The notes: generated by a model not told the origin, from the letters alone. A stretch of DNA of 64,000 nucleotides from Sphingomonas sp. HF-S4 (GCF_032911445.1 NZ_JAWJEJ010000002.1:806001-870000), one strand, 5' to 3'. Shown: positions 36,667 to 47,700, counted from the first letter of the stretch. Translations and numbers: made by a program.

Positions 36667-38667
36667 TCAGGCTCCTGCCGCGAGCAGCTTGGTGCGCGCG
36701 TCTTCGGTCTGCGTCACTTCCTCCGCGGGGATGAAGTAATCGCGATCATAGTTGAAGGTATGGAAGATGGCGTAGACCAGCAGGCCCACGGCCGAGAGCG
36801 CCGCCAGCCACCACATGTACCAGATCATCGCGAAGCCGAGCACCAGCGCCAGGCCGGAGAGGATCACGCCCGCGCCGGTGTTGCGCGGCATGTGGATCGC
36901 GCGGAAGCCGCTGGTCGGACGCTGCGCGTTGCGCGACTTCATGTCGTACCACGCATCGAGGTCGTGGACTTGCGGGCTGAACGCGAAATTGTACTGCGGC
37001 GGCGGCGACGAGGTCGCCCATTCGAGCGTGCGGCCGTTCCAGGGGTCGCCGGTCGTGTCGCGCAGCTGGTCGCGCTTGATGATGCTGACCGCGATCTGGA
37101 TGATGAAGGCCAGGATGCCGACCGCGATGATCGCCACGCCGATCGCCGCGATGATGAACAGCGGCTGGGTCGTCGGATCCTCGATATGCTGGAGGCGGCG
37201 CGTGACGCCCATCAGCCCGGCGACGTACATCGGCGTCCAGGCGACCCAATAGCCGATCACCCAGCCCCAGAAGTGGATCCGGCCCCAGAACGGATCGAGC
37301 TTGAAGCCGAAGGCCTTGGGCCACCAATATTCGATGCCCGCGAACAGCCCGAACACCACGCCGCCGATGATGACGTTGTGGAAGTGCGCTACGAGGAACA
37401 GCGAGTTGTGCAGCACGAAGTCGGCCGGGGGAACCGCGAGCAGCACGCCGGTCATGCCGCCGACGGTGAAGGTCAGCATGAACGCGATGACCCACTGCAT
37501 CGGCAGCTCGAAGCGGATGCGGCCGCGATACATCGTGAACAGCCAGTTGAAGATCTTCGCGCCGGTCGGGATCGAGATGACCATCGTGGCGATGCCGAAG
37601 AAGCTGTTCACCGATGCGCCCGAGCCCATGGTGAAGAAGTGGTGGAGCCACACCAGCCACGACAGGATCGTGATGACCACCGTCGCGTAGACCATCGACG
37701 AGTAGCCGAACAGGCGCTTGCCGGTGAAGGTCGAGGTGATCTCGGAATAGATGCCGAACGCAGGGAGGACGAGGACGTACACCTCCGGGTGACCCCAGAT
37801 CCACACCAGGTTCCAATACATCATCGGGTTGCCGCCGAGATCATTGGTGAAGAAATTGAAGCCGAGATAGCGATCGAGCATCAGCATGCCGAGGGCCGCG
37901 GTGAGCACCGGGAAGATCGCGACGACGAGGATGTTCGAGCAGAAGGCGGTCCACACGAAGATCGGCATCTGCATCATCGTCATGCCGGGCGCGCGCATCT
38001 TGATCACCGTGGCGACCATGTTGATGCCCGAAAGGGTCGTGCCGATGCCGGCTATCTGCAGCGCCCATAGATAATAATCCGGGCCGACGCCGGGACTGTT
38101 CTGGAGGTTGGCGACCGGCACGTAGTTGAGCCAGCCCGCGGTCGAGAATTCGCCGACGAACAGCGAGACCATCACCAGCGCTGCGCCTGCCGCGGTGAGC
38201 CAGAAGCTGAGATTGTTGAGGAAGGGGAAAGCGACGTCGCGCGCGCCGATCTGGAGCGGCATGACGAAGTTGACCAGCCCGACGACAAGCGGGATCGCGA
38301 CGAAGAAGATCATGATCGTCCCGTGCGCGGTGAAGACCTGATCATAATGGTGGGGCGGGAGATACCCTTCGCTGCCGCCGAACGCGATCGCCTGCTGGAG
38401 CCGCATCATCACTGCGTCGGCAAAGCCGCGCAGCAGCATGACGATGCCTAGGATGATGTACATGATCCCGATCTTCTTGTGGTCGATCGAGGTGAACCAC
38501 TCGCGCCACAGCCAGCCCCAAAGCTTGAACTTGGTGATCGCCGCGACCACGCCCATGCCGCCCAGGACGACGGCAGCGAAGGTCACAAGCAGGATCGGCT
38601 CGTGGATCGGGAACGATTCGAAGGTGAGGCGGCCGAAGATCGCCTTGAGGATGGGTTCGTCGAACAT
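36667..38667 (-). CDS. cyoB: Cytochrome o ubiquinol oxidase subunit I
   Basis: 666 aa, about 15 membrane helices. Subunit I holds heme b, heme o and CuB and reduces O2 while pumping protons. The quinol-oxidase residues are present in [13 protein letters not shown] (Arg and Asp) and the [17 protein letters not shown] stretch. The heme-copper site includes [17 protein letters not shown] with the His-Tyr crosslink pair, and WLHHFFTMG for CuB. The gene sits between cyoA and cyoC with short gaps. Confidence 0.96.
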   Translation of the reverse strand: MFDEPILKAIFGRLTFESFPIHEPILLVTFAAVVLGGMGVVAAITKFKLWGWLWREWFTSIDHKKIGIMYIILGIVMLLRGFADAVMMRLQQAIAFGGSEGYLPPHHYDQVFTAHGTIMIFFVAIPLVVGLVNFVMPLQIGARDVAFPFLNNLSFWLTAAGAALVMVSLFVGEFSTAGWLNYVPVANLQNSPGVGPDYYLWALQIAGIGTTLSGINMVATVIKMRAPGMTMMQMPIFVWTAFCSNILVVAIFPVLTAALGMLMLDRYLGFNFFTNDLGGNPMMYWNLVWIWGHPEVYVLVLPAFGIYSEITSTFTGKRLFGYSSMVYATVVITILSWLVWLHHFFTMGSGASVNSFFGIATMVISIPTGAKIFNWLFTMYRGRIRFELPMQWVIAFMLTFTVGGMTGVLLAVPPADFVLHNSLFLVAHFHNVIIGGVVFGLFAGIEYWWPKAFGFKLDPFWGRIHFWGWVIGYWVAWTPMYVAGLMGVTRRLQHIEDPTTQPLFIIAAIGVAIIAVGILAFIIQIAVSIIKRDQLRDTTGDPWNGRTLEWATSSPPPQYNFAFSPQVHDLDAWYDMKSRNAQRPTSGFRAIHMPRNTGAGVILSGLALVLGFAMIWYMWWLAALSAVGLLVYAIFHTFNYDRDYFIPAEEVTQTEDARTKLLAAGA

Positions 38668-38682
38668 GATGGCTCCGGCCGC

Positions 38683-39825
38683 TTACGCTGCGGCGGCGCG
38701 GGACGAGCCCGGCGCGGTGGGGACGAGATTCAGCGACATGTCGCGGTTCTTCTGCGAAGCGGGCTGGGTGCTGCCCGGCGCGCCGGTGGCGCGCGGCTTG
38801 GTGACGTTCGGGCCAGTGCCCTTTTCCTCGCCCTCCTTGAAGATCGCGCCTTCGGGCTTGTCGCCCGGCGTCGAATTGTTGCGGCCCGCGGGCATGCCCA
38901 TCCCCGACTCCATGTCGTGGCGCATCACGTCCTTCATGCACTTGGTGCCGGGGCGGACGCAGCGATTGAATGCGCGATCGAACAGATCGGCCTCGATGCG
39001 CGAGAAGTACATCGGCTTGACCTTCTCGCTCGGCTTCTCGAGCTCGAGGAAGCGCGCGGTGTCGAGGGCGGTGCCGCTGGCCTTGACGCGGGCGACCCAG
39101 CCGTCGAACCCGCCCTGGTCGACGCCATAGAGCTTGAAGCGCATGTTGGCGAAGCCCGCGCCGCTGTAATTGGCCGACATGCCCTCGAACGTGCCGGGAC
39201 GGTTGAGCACGGCGTGGAGCGTGCTGCGCATGCCGGGCATCGTATAGATCATTCCGGCAAGCGTCGGCGCGTAGAAGGTGTTCATCATGTTGGTCGAGGT
39301 GAGCTCGAAACGCACCGGGCGATCGACCGGCATCACCAGCTCGTTGACCGTCGCGACGCCTTGCTCGGGATAGATGAACATCCATTTCCAGTCGAGCGAG
39401 ACGACCTGGACGACGAGTGGCTGGACGTTGGGATCGATCGCTTTTTCCGCCGAGACGCGATTGAGCGAGCGGAACGGATCGAGCAGGTGGGTGCTCCACC
39501 AGGTGAGCGCGCCCAGGCAGATGATGATCAGCAGCGGCGCCGACCAGATCACCAGCTCGAGCCCCGTCGAGTGATCGAAATGGGGGTCGTAGGTCGCGTC
39601 CTTGTTGCTCTCGCGATAGCGCCACGCGAACACGACGATCAGCGCCATCACCGGCACGATGATCAGCAGCATCAGCGCCGTCGAGATGTAGATGATGTCG
39701 CGCTGCTGGAGCGCGATGTCGCCCGCCGGATCGAGCACGGCGCCGCTACATGCCGAAAGCATCGCGGCTAGCGGCAACAGGGTCAGGAATCGGCGACCGT
39801 TGGGCACAAGTTTGTCTTCGCGCAT
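38683..39825 (-). CDS. cyoA: Cytochrome o ubiquinol oxidase subunit II
   Basis: 380 aa. Lipoprotein signal with lipobox LSAC (C26), two membrane helices, then a cupredoxin domain. The region MNTFYAPTLAGMIYTMPGM and YSGAGFANMRFK matches CyoA and lacks the CuA cysteine ligands, so this is a quinol, not cytochrome c, oxidase. A 100-residue tail with a Cys pair (NRCVRPGTKC) extends beyond the usual length. The ATG at 39825 follows GGAGG. First gene of cyoABCD-surf1-regBA. Confidence 0.94.
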   Translation of the reverse strand: MREDKLVPNGRRFLTLLPLAAMLSACSGAVLDPAGDIALQQRDIIYISTALMLLIIVPVMALIVVFAWRYRESNKDATYDPHFDHSTGLELVIWSAPLLIIICLGALTWWSTHLLDPFRSLNRVSAEKAIDPNVQPLVVQVVSLDWKWMFIYPEQGVATVNELVMPVDRPVRFELTSTNMMNTFYAPTLAGMIYTMPGMRSTLHAVLNRPGTFEGMSANYSGAGFANMRFKLYGVDQGGFDGWVARVKASGTALDTARFLELEKPSEKVKPMYFSRIEADLFDRAFNRCVRPGTKCMKDVMRHDMESGMGMPAGRNNSTPGDKPEGAIFKEGEEKGTGPNVTKPRATGAPGSTQPASQKNRDMSLNLVPTAPGSSRAAAA

Positions 39826-39956
39826 GGACCTCCGCCTATCCCGGCGCGTGTCCACGCCGACATTGGACATTTTGTCCTATCCCCGCCGTGCGCTTTTCTG
39901 GTGCAACGCGCGTTCAAACGCAATAACATCCAAGCAGGCCGCCGGAGCGATAACGA

Positions 39957-41309
39957 ATGAGTGCACCGATCGCCGCGTCCAGTTCGACTCCGCTCGAACG
40001 CGACGCACAGAACCTACACGCGCACGATCGTCGAATCGCGCCCGGCGAGATCGCCATCGGCGTGATCGTCGGACGGACCAGCGAGTTCTTCGACTTCTTC
40101 GTCTATGCCATCGCCTCGGTGCTGGTGTTCCCGTCGCTGGTCTTCCCCTTCGTCGATCCGCTGACCGGCACGCTTTATTCTTTCGGGCTGTTCTCGCTGG
40201 CGTTCCTCGCGCGGCCGCTCGGCTCGGCGCTGTTCATGTGGGTCGACCGCAACTACGGCAAGGGCGTCAAGCTCACCATCGCGCTGTTCCTTCTGGGCGG
40301 ATCGACCATGTCGATGGCGTTCATCCCCAGCTACGAGCAGGTCGGCATGTTCGCGGTGTGGCTTCTCGCCTTGCTTCGCGTCGGCCAGGGCGTGGCGCTG
40401 GGCGGCGCGTGGGACGGGCTGCCGTCGCTGCTCTCGCTCAATGCGCCGCAGAATCAGCGCGGCTGGTATGCGATGATCCCCCAGCTCGGCGCGCCGCTCG
40501 GGCTGATCGTCGCGGCGGGCCTCTTCGCCTTCTTCCTCTCGACGCTGTCGACGCAGGACTTCCTGTCCTGGGGCTGGCGCTATCCGTTCTTCGTCGCCTT
40601 CGCGATCAATGTGGTGGCGCTGTTCGCGCGGCTTCGCCTCGTCGCGACGCCGGAGTTCCAGGAGCTGTTCGAAAGCCGCGAGCTCCAGCCCGCGCCGTTC
40701 TTCGAAACGGTGCGCGAGGAAGGCCGCACGATTGTGCTCGGCGCGTTCGCGCCGCTGGCCAGCTTCGCGCTGTTCCACCTGGTGACGGTGTTCCCGCTGT
40801 CCTGGGTCATCCTCAACACCGGCGAGGCGGCGGAGCGCTTCCTGGTGATTGAGATCATCGGCGCGGTGATTTGCGTGCTGTCGATGATCGCTTCCGGGCT
40901 CATTGCCGATCGCGTTGGCCGCCGCGCGGTGCTCGGCGTCTCGGCGGTGCTGATCGGCGCCTATAGCGGCTTCGCGCCGCAGTTGCTCGGCGCGGGCGGC
41001 TTTGGCGAGACGGTGTACATGATCGCCGGCTTCGTCCTGCTCGGCCTCGCGTTCGGCCAGTCCTCGGGCGCGGTCAACAGCAGCTTCTCGAGCCAGCGCC
41101 GCTATACCGGTGCCGCGACCACCGCCAACCTGTCCTGGCTGATCGGCGCGGGCTTCGCGCCGCTGGTCGCGCTCGCGCTGGCGAGCCATTTCGGGCTGTG
41201 GTCGGTGGGTGCCTATCTGCTCTCCGGCGCGATCTGCACGCTCGCGGCGCTCGGCATCAACAAGGAGTGGGCGCAGCGCAACGAGAAGGGCGAGCCTGCG
41301 CTCGCCTGA
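39957..41309 (+). CDS. MFS transporter, metabolite:H+ symporter-like
   Basis: 450 aa, 12 membrane helices. GRTSEFFDFFVYAIASVLVFPSL at the start and RVGQGVALGGAWDGLPSLL in the fifth helix region resemble the MHS branch of the major facilitator superfamily, which imports organic acids or osmolytes with H+. The LIADRVGRRAVLG loop is the second-half motif. It diverges from cyoA across 131 bp, so both may respond to the same signal. Substrate unknown. Confidence 0.85.
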   Translation: MSAPIAASSSTPLERDAQNLHAHDRRIAPGEIAIGVIVGRTSEFFDFFVYAIASVLVFPSLVFPFVDPLTGTLYSFGLFSLAFLARPLGSALFMWVDRNYGKGVKLTIALFLLGGSTMSMAFIPSYEQVGMFAVWLLALLRVGQGVALGGAWDGLPSLLSLNAPQNQRGWYAMIPQLGAPLGLIVAAGLFAFFLSTLSTQDFLSWGWRYPFFVAFAINVVALFARLRLVATPEFQELFESRELQPAPFFETVREEGRTIVLGAFAPLASFALFHLVTVFPLSWVILNTGEAAERFLVIEIIGAVICVLSMIASGLIADRVGRRAVLGVSAVLIGAYSGFAPQLLGAGGFGETVYMIAGFVLLGLAFGQSSGAVNSSFSSQRRYTGAATTANLSWLIGAGFAPLVALALASHFGLWSVGAYLLSGAICTLAALGINKEWAQRNEKGEPALA

Positions 41310-41330
41310 CCCGCTGAACCTCGTAGCTTG

Positions 41331-41368
41331 AAAGGGACCGTGCCCGCAGGGGTGCGGTCCCTTTTTAT
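41331..41368. terminator. Terminator between convergent MFS and EamA genes
   Basis: A 10-bp stem pairs AAAGGGACCG with CGGTCCCTTT around a 14-base loop, followed by TTATTG on the plus strand. A-rich bases on the other side allow it to work for the convergent gene too. It overlaps the last four bases of the EamA gene. Confidence 0.75.
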
Positions 41369-42270
41369 TGGGCACTGCGCGCGCGGACGATCGCGCTGAC
41401 CACGATCCCGCCGAGGATCAGCGCCATGCCGGCGAAATGGTGGCCGTGGAGCTGTTCGCCCAGGGTCAGCGCGGCGAGCAGCGCGCCGAACAGCGGCATC
41501 AGCGTGATCGCCTGGCCGGCACTTGCCGGGCCGAGCGTCGCGACCGCCGCATTGAACAGCGCATAGGCCACCACCGAGGGCAGCAGCGCGACATACAGGA
41601 TCGCTGCGATCACCCCGGGCGTCCACGCCATCGCGGCGATCTCACGCCACTCCGCTGCGGCGAGCGGGGCCATCGTCACGACGCCGATCGCGAAGGTGAG
41701 GCCGAGGAAACTCAGCGCGTGCAGTTGCGGGCGGAGGCGGAGCAGAGAGGTGTAGAGCGCCCAGGCGACGACCCCGCACAGGATCAGCGCGTCGCCATGG
41801 TTGAATGCGACCTGCGAGAGGGCGGTCAGATGGCCCTGGAGAACGATGACGACCACGCCGAGCGTCGACAGCGCGACGCCGGCGATCGCGCCGATCCCGG
41901 CGCGGGCGCGGAAGATCAGGAAGTCGACGAGCAGCACGAGCGCCGGGATCGCCGCCTGGAGCAGCATGCCGTTGCTCGCGGTGGTGTAGCGCAGCCCCGA
42001 ATAGAGGAAGGCGTTGAACGCGGCGACTCCGAGCAGCCCGAGCAGCAGGATCGCCGGCCAGTGCCGCACGATGATCGCCCGGTCGGCGGCGACGTGGCGC
42101 GCTGCGAACGGTGCGATCACCAGCAGCGCCCCGGTCCACCGCAGCAGCGCGAGGAACAGCGGCGGAATATCGTCGCGTACCGCGCGCCCGACGATCGAAT
42201 TGCCCGCCCACAGCAACATCACCAGAGCGAGCATGGCATAGGCGGCGGTCTGGGGGCGCAGGCGGATCAT
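41365..42270 (-). CDS. EamA/DMT family transporter
   Basis: 301 aa with ten membrane helices in two repeated EamA halves (about 12-140 and 150-285). WAGNSIVGRAVRDDIPPLFLALLRW is the typical first-repeat signature. Members export amino acids or other small metabolites; the substrate is not evident. It stands alone, converging on the MFS gene. Confidence 0.9.
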   Translation of the reverse strand: MIRLRPQTAAYAMLALVMLLWAGNSIVGRAVRDDIPPLFLALLRWTGALLVIAPFAARHVAADRAIIVRHWPAILLLGLLGVAAFNAFLYSGLRYTTASNGMLLQAAIPALVLLVDFLIFRARAGIGAIAGVALSTLGVVVIVLQGHLTALSQVAFNHGDALILCGVVAWALYTSLLRLRPQLHALSFLGLTFAIGVVTMAPLAAAEWREIAAMAWTPGVIAAILYVALLPSVVAYALFNAAVATLGPASAGQAITLMPLFGALLAALTLGEQLHGHHFAGMALILGGIVVSAIVRARSAQ

Positions 42271-42399
42271 CGCCGCCCTCTAGGGCCGTGGCACGCGCAT
42301 GGCGAGACCGCGCTTCGCCGGTCGGCTGGAAGGACCTATGTCGCGCAGGCGCTCGCGGCGGTGACGCCGTTCCTGCTCGAAACGGCACCGTTGGCCGCC

Positions 42400-42415
42400 T
42401 GATCGCTTGCGATCA
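42400..42415. other. Perfect stem-loop downstream of the secreted hypothetical gene
   Basis: TGATCGC-TT-GCGATCA lies 15 bp after the stop of the minus-strand gene at 42430. It may be a weak terminator, but no T-run follows. The rest of the 42271-42429 gap shows nothing else I can support. Confidence 0.35.
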
Positions 42416-42429
42416 AGGCTGGCGGCATC

Positions 42430-42945
42430 TCATTCCGGGCTGCGCTCCAGATCGCCGACGCATTGCAGCTCGGGATCGGCCTTGGCCATGCGCTGCAATT
42501 CCCTGGTCCTTGCCACGATCCCCGGGAACACCGCGTCGGGGGCGGGGGTGTAGGCGCGTATTCGTCTCAGCGCCCAGACATAATGCTGTGCGCCCGTTTC
42601 GCAGCTGTTGCTGCCGCCGTCGCTTTCGCCCCAGACCTTGCGCCACGGCGTCTTGCCGTCGCGTTCGAGAATCGCCTGGAAGGCGCCGACCGGGCCTTCA
42701 CCTTGAACATAGGCGATCGACCGCGGGCCTGTGCGCAGCACGTGGAACTTCCTGAAGGTGAAGCGCGACTGCGGACTGTCGTCGCCCGCGTGCAGCGTCT
42801 TGACGATCGCGGTGCGCTCGGCGCTGCCGGGCGAGGGTGTATAGACGCCGGGCGATCCGGACTCTGCCTGGATTGCGGGAAGCAGCATCGCGCCGATTCC
42901 CAATGCGAAGAACAAGCGGGTGGCGCCAAGCAGTGCGATTACCAT
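42430..42945 (-). CDS. Secreted hypothetical protein
   Basis: 171 aa. A signal peptide of about 27 residues (LFFALGIGAMLLPAIQAES) predicts export. The mature part holds a FRKFHVLRTGPRSIAYVQG segment, an aromatic patch, and two Cys near the C-terminal half (NSCETG, LQCVGD) that could form a disulfide. I do not recognise the family. It has no close neighbour on its strand. Confidence 0.62.
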   Translation of the reverse strand: MVIALLGATRLFFALGIGAMLLPAIQAESGSPGVYTPSPGSAERTAIVKTLHAGDDSPQSRFTFRKFHVLRTGPRSIAYVQGEGPVGAFQAILERDGKTPWRKVWGESDGGSNSCETGAQHYVWALRRIRAYTPAPDAVFPGIVARTRELQRMAKADPELQCVGDLERSPE

Positions 42946-43005
42946 GCTCCGTGGTCGCGGCCGTCGCCTCGGCTGTCAACGGGTGCCGGTCCCACAGCGC
43001 GCCGA

Positions 43006-44592
43006 TTACAGCGCGCGGAAGCGGAAGTCGCGGAACCGCGCTTCGCCTTCGCCCGCCGAATAAAGGCCCGGGCGCAGCATCAGGAAGCCGCCGCGGACAT
43101 TGTGGTGGTAGCCCGAGACTTCCATGCCGCGATCGAAGCGCTGCCACGTCCGGCCATTGTCGGCGCTGGTGTGGAAGGAGACGATGTGGCGGTTGTTGGT
43201 CACCCGCATCCGCATCCTTGTGCCATGTGGGTTCGCGGGGCGGCCACGCTCGATGCCATATTGGTGGGTGACGAAGCGCTTCGAGTCGAACCCCAGCCCG
43301 CAATAGAGCTTCTCGTCATAGAAGAGCAGCAGCCCGGCGATGCCGCCCGGCGCGATCTCGATATCGCATTCGAACTGGTAGGCCGGGTCGCCGGCGATCA
43401 GCAGCAGCGGCGACGAACCGCTCGGCGCGGTGCCTGACGCCTTCAACACCAGGGCGCCGTCCTCCACTCGTGCGCGCGCGGCCTCGTCGGGGGCAGGCTT
43501 GAAGAAATTCCACTTGCTGCCGAGCGCCAGCGGCTTGCTGAAATCGTCGGACAGCGCCTGCCCGTGCGGCAGCGCGGTACCGCGCTTGGGCTTCCGCATC
43601 GGCTGCGACAGGTCGCCGCCCTTCATCTTGAACCAGCCGTCCTTGGTCCATTCGACCGGATCGAGCAGCGTCTGCCGCCCGAGCGTCCAGTATCCGTTCT
43701 CGAAGCCGTGATAGACCGACCACCAGCTCCCGTCGGGCGCCTCGACCAGCGAGGCATGACCGCGCGACCACCATTTCTCGGACGCGCTCACCGTGCGGAC
43801 CAGCGGATTGGCGGGGCAATTCTCCCACGGTCCGTGGATCGACGTCGCGCGCGCGGCGATCACCATGTGCCCGGTAGGCGGCCCCGCCGTGCCACCCACC
43901 GCGGTGATCATGTAGAACCAGTTCCCATGCCGGTGGATCTTGGGGCCTTCGGGCGAGAACCCCTCGACCTCCCATTCGTCGGGATAGCGCCACGGATCAT
44001 AAACGTGCTCTACCGCTCCCACCGTCGAAAGCCCGTCGGCCGAGAGCCGGATGCGGTCGCCGCCCGAGAGGAACAACCAGCGAGATCCGTCCTCGCCTGC
44101 CGCATGGCACGGATCGATATGGCCGTGCAGCCCGAGATCGATCGGATCGCTCCACGGTCCATCGATATGATCGGCCCAGATCACGAAGATCGAATTGGGC
44201 TTCGCCTTGACCGGGATGTAGAGGAAATAGCGCCCATCGTGCTTCTCGAGGCTCACCGCCCACACCGAGCCGATATTTTTCGAAAGCGCCGCCTTGCGCG
44301 GCTGCCAGTTCGCCAGGTCGCGCGAGTGCCAGATCGTCAGCCCCGGATACGAATCGAAGCTCGAAAAGGTCATGTAGTAATCGGCGCCGTCCTTTAGGAT
44401 CGCGGGATCGGCGCGATCGCCCGAGATCAGCGGGTTGAGGAAACGCCCGTCGCCCAGATCAGCGATGCGCTGGTTGTCGAACCCGCGCTTCCAATCGGGC
44501 GCGTTGCGCGGCGCCGCGGTCGCCGGACCAGTCACTGCCGCCGCGCTCCCTGCCAGCGCGGCCGCGAACGCTTCCCGCCTGCTGATGTCCAT
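43006..44592 (-). CDS. GH43-type glycoside hydrolase with C-terminal concanavalin-like domain
   Basis: 528 aa. A Tat-like signal starts SRREAFAAALAGSAAAV. The five-blade propeller shows the GH43 catalytic triad: base D62 (DRADPAIL), pKa-modulating D160 (HGHIDPCH) and acid E215 (SPEGPKI). A beta-sandwich follows from about 350 onward, typical of beta-xylosidase-like GH43 proteins. It likely removes xylose or arabinose units from a plant oligosaccharide. It follows the large TonB receptor in the same strand, so probably one operon. The ATG at 44592 has only a weak AAGAGA upstream. Confidence 0.88.
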   Translation of the reverse strand: MDISRREAFAAALAGSAAAVTGPATAAPRNAPDWKRGFDNQRIADLGDGRFLNPLISGDRADPAILKDGADYYMTFSSFDSYPGLTIWHSRDLANWQPRKAALSKNIGSVWAVSLEKHDGRYFLYIPVKAKPNSIFVIWADHIDGPWSDPIDLGLHGHIDPCHAAGEDGSRWLFLSGGDRIRLSADGLSTVGAVEHVYDPWRYPDEWEVEGFSPEGPKIHRHGNWFYMITAVGGTAGPPTGHMVIAARATSIHGPWENCPANPLVRTVSASEKWWSRGHASLVEAPDGSWWSVYHGFENGYWTLGRQTLLDPVEWTKDGWFKMKGGDLSQPMRKPKRGTALPHGQALSDDFSKPLALGSKWNFFKPAPDEAARARVEDGALVLKASGTAPSGSSPLLLIAGDPAYQFECDIEIAPGGIAGLLLFYDEKLYCGLGFDSKRFVTHQYGIERGRPANPHGTRMRMRVTNNRHIVSFHTSADNGRTWQRFDRGMEVSGYHHNVRGGFLMLRPGLYSAGEGEARFRDFRFRAL

Positions 44593-44760
44593 GTCGTCTC
44601 TTTCAGGTTCGAGCGAAGGTCTGGTCGGATCCTGTTGCTGCGCCGCGCCGCCCAGCGCCAGTCCCCCGAGCAAAAGGCCCCCGGCGAGGAGCGACCGCCG
44701 ATCAACTCGGGGGTCGTCCAGGCCGGTGAAAGGGAGGAAAGGTCGAACGGTGCGTCTCGC
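44593..44760 (-). other. Stranded Tat signal peptide coding remnant
   Basis: The 56 codons between the receptor's TAG and the GH43 ATG are open and in frame with both. They read as an unmistakable twin-arginine signal peptide, VDRRSLLAGGLLLGGLALGG, followed by AAQQQDP. No ATG or GTG precedes it; the only near start is a TTG inside its hydrophobic core at 44673. This looks like the left-over 5' end of a deleted secreted-enzyme gene, or an alternative N-terminus of GH43 using a non-standard start. Confidence 0.6.
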
Positions 44761-47700
44761 CTAGAAGCGGACGCGCACACCGGCGCGGAAGATGCGGCCC
44801 GAACTCGCATATTGAGTCACCGCATTCTGCCCCTCATAGGCATAGCGGTCGCTGGTCTGGTTGGTGAGGTTCAGGCCCTCCAGGGTCAGCGATACCCAAT
44901 CGGTGAAGTTGAAGCTCATCGACGCGTCGATATTGGTGGTCGAGCGGCTGTAGATGAAGTCGTTGATCAGCGGGCCGGTGCAATAGCCGCCCGGCGCGTT
45001 GTTGGCGTTGACCTGGCCGGGCGTAAGCGGCGTGGGGTTGGGGATGATCCCCGGGCTGCACGATCCCGCGGCGATCGGATAGTTGGTGCTGTAGCCCTTG
45101 CGGTGCGCCATCGACACGCGCGCGCGGAACGGCTTGCTGTCGTAATAGAGCGTCGCGTTGACCGCATCGGGCGAGACGCCGAGGAATGGCCCCTTGCCGG
45201 TGGTGCGCGGCACCGTCGCCGTTCCGGGATCGAGGATGTAGTTCAGCTCCGAATCGATATGCGTGTAGTTCACCTGCGCGCCGAAGTTCTTGAGGAATCC
45301 CGGCAGGAAGGTGAAGTCCATCTGGAAGCTGGCTTCGATGCCCTTCAGCCAGCCGCCCGGCGCGTCGGCGAACTGGCGGGCCTGGAAGTCGAAGCCGCCG
45401 GTGATGTAGTTTGCCTGGGGCGAACCCGGCGTGAACTGGGCGAGGATCGCGGCGATCGTCGCCTGGTCGGCGAAGCGGCTGAGCGGCGCGGTGAAGAAGA
45501 TCGTCTGCGGGAAGCTGTCGATATCCTTGCGGAACGCCGCTAGCGACAGCAGCCCGCCCGGCGCGAAATACCATTCGACGCTGGCGTCGAAATTGGTCGA
45601 GCGGAACGGCTGGAGCTTGGGGTTGCCGACGGTCAGCGTCGCGCCTGACTGCGCCCCGGCAGTCGTCGGCACCGAGATAGCCGTAAGCGTCGGCGCAAGG
45701 TTGCCGAGCAGCGGGCGCGCCATCACCTTGGATGCCGAGATGCGGACGAGCAGGTCGTTGACGGGCTCGTACACCACGTTCAGCGACGGCAGATAATCGG
45801 TGTATTTGTTGGTGCCGACGATCGGCCGGCCCGCGGTGGTCGCGCCGGTCGACGTCACGTCGGTGATCGCGATGCGCGTGCCGGCATTGCCGCGGAACGG
45901 GCGGCCGAACAGCTCCGAATTCCAGTCGGCCTGGAAATAGAAGCCGGTATCGACTTCCTCGACGCTGAAATTCTCGCGCCCGCCGTTGCGCTTGTTGGTC
46001 AGGCGCCAGTCGCCCCATTTGTTGACGCAGTTGCAGGTGAAGTCGAAGACGTTGTCGAAGCCCTGGATGCTCGGCGCGAGGAAGCTGGTCAGCGTGCCGT
46101 CGGGGACGTTCAGCCCCTGGCCGAAATTGATGACCTTGCTGACGCTGGCAGTGGTGACCCCAGCCTCGCGCAGCGTCGGGTTGAGCAGGTCGTTGTTGCG
46201 CTCGAAGAAGCTGGTCTCGAAGGTATATTTGCGGATGTTGGCGCCAAAGCCGAGGTTGAATTCCTCGTTGGCCTGCCAGTCGAAATCGATCTTGGCCTGC
46301 TTGTAGGTGTTCTTGACGAAGCGCTGATAGTGGCGAATGCCGGAGAAGCCCTTCACGGTCTCCCAGTTCGCCGGATTGGCTGCGTCGAAGCCGAAATCGA
46401 TCTTGGGCATCGATCCGCCGCCGCGCTCGTCATAGGTGAACAGCCCCTGCGAATCCATGCGGTTGAACTCGACCAGCAGCCCTTGAGTGTAGTTGGTCGA
46501 TTCCGAAGCACCCGCGATGATCTGGGTCTTGAACACGTCGGAGAACTGGTGCTGCAGGTCGATCGAGCCCTGCTTGAACTTGGTGGTGTAGGTCGATTGG
46601 TCCGCCGCCGAGCGGAAGTCGACGTTGCGCATCACCAGATAGTCGGCGAGCCCGTTGGTGACGTTGGCGTCGAGCACTTCCACTGCCGGGCGCCCGATCA
46701 GCGCGCCGCGGAAGGCGAGCCGGTTGGTGCTCGGGATGTACCCGACCGAGTTCGGATTGTTGTAATAGTCGTACGGGTCGAGGTTGAACGGGTTGACGCT
46801 GAAGATGTTGGCGTTCGCCGGATCGTTCGCTGCCACCGTGCCGGGCACGACCGCCGAGGGCGCGAGCACCGAGGCGACCGTGGCGTTGGCCGAATTGCGC
46901 GCGGTCGCGAAGGCCGGGGTGGTGCCGTAGAGTTGCTGTCCGCAATCCTGGGCGGGGACGAGGTCGCTGCCGGCATTTGGCACGCACAGGCCCGGATAGA
47001 GCGCGCGCGCCGCCGAGGGAGTCAGCGTGTTGCTCGCGGTGTTGTAGGTCGCGTTGGTATTGTTGCGGTTGAGGCCGACCGACGAGACCTGATTGTAGGT
47101 GCTTTGGTTCCAGAAGCGCGAATAGGCCCCGTCTAGGCTGAGCAAGGTACGGTCGCTGATCTGCCACTGATAGGCGGCGGTGACGCCGATGCGCTCGTTC
47201 TGGACGTCCTGCTGCTCGATCGAGGCGAGCGCTGGGATGCGGACCAGCGAATCGTCGAAGCGACCCGCAGTGTTGAAGGCGCCGCCGGGATAGAGCTTGG
47301 CGTAAGCGGCGGGGTCCGATCCGGTGAGCGCGGCGAGCGCCTCCGGATTGGTCACCACGGTGCCGAAGCTGGTCCCCGTCGGCGCGGCGAAGCCGGCGCG
47401 CTGGGGGTTCTCGTTCCCGAGGAAGTCCGAATTGCGGTAAAGGTAATCGGCCTGGCCCGCGGCGCGGCGATACTGGTCGAGCTCGTTCTTGTTCTTGCTG
47501 TACGCGCCCGAGACCAGGAAGCCCATCGATCCGTCGAAGATTCGCGTCGAGGCGAGCCCGGCGAAGCGCGGGTTCCACTTCTTGCTGTTCTGCTGGTAGC
47601 TGCCCTCGCCCGAGAGCGCGAAGGCGGACTTGGCGTAATCGAACGGTCGCCCGGTCTGCAGGTCGATCGTCGCGCCGAGCGAGCCTTCGTCGGTTTCCGC

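Noticed and set aside
36589..38070. Plus-strand open frame of about 490 codons opposite cyoB/cyoC
   Set aside because: His/Arg/Asp-rich antisense shadow; cyo genes are unambiguous.
40014..41375. Minus-strand open frame of about 450 codons opposite the MFS gene
   Set aside because: Low-complexity shadow with Arg/Glu/Gln runs; the MFS reading frame has clear membrane helices and family motifs.
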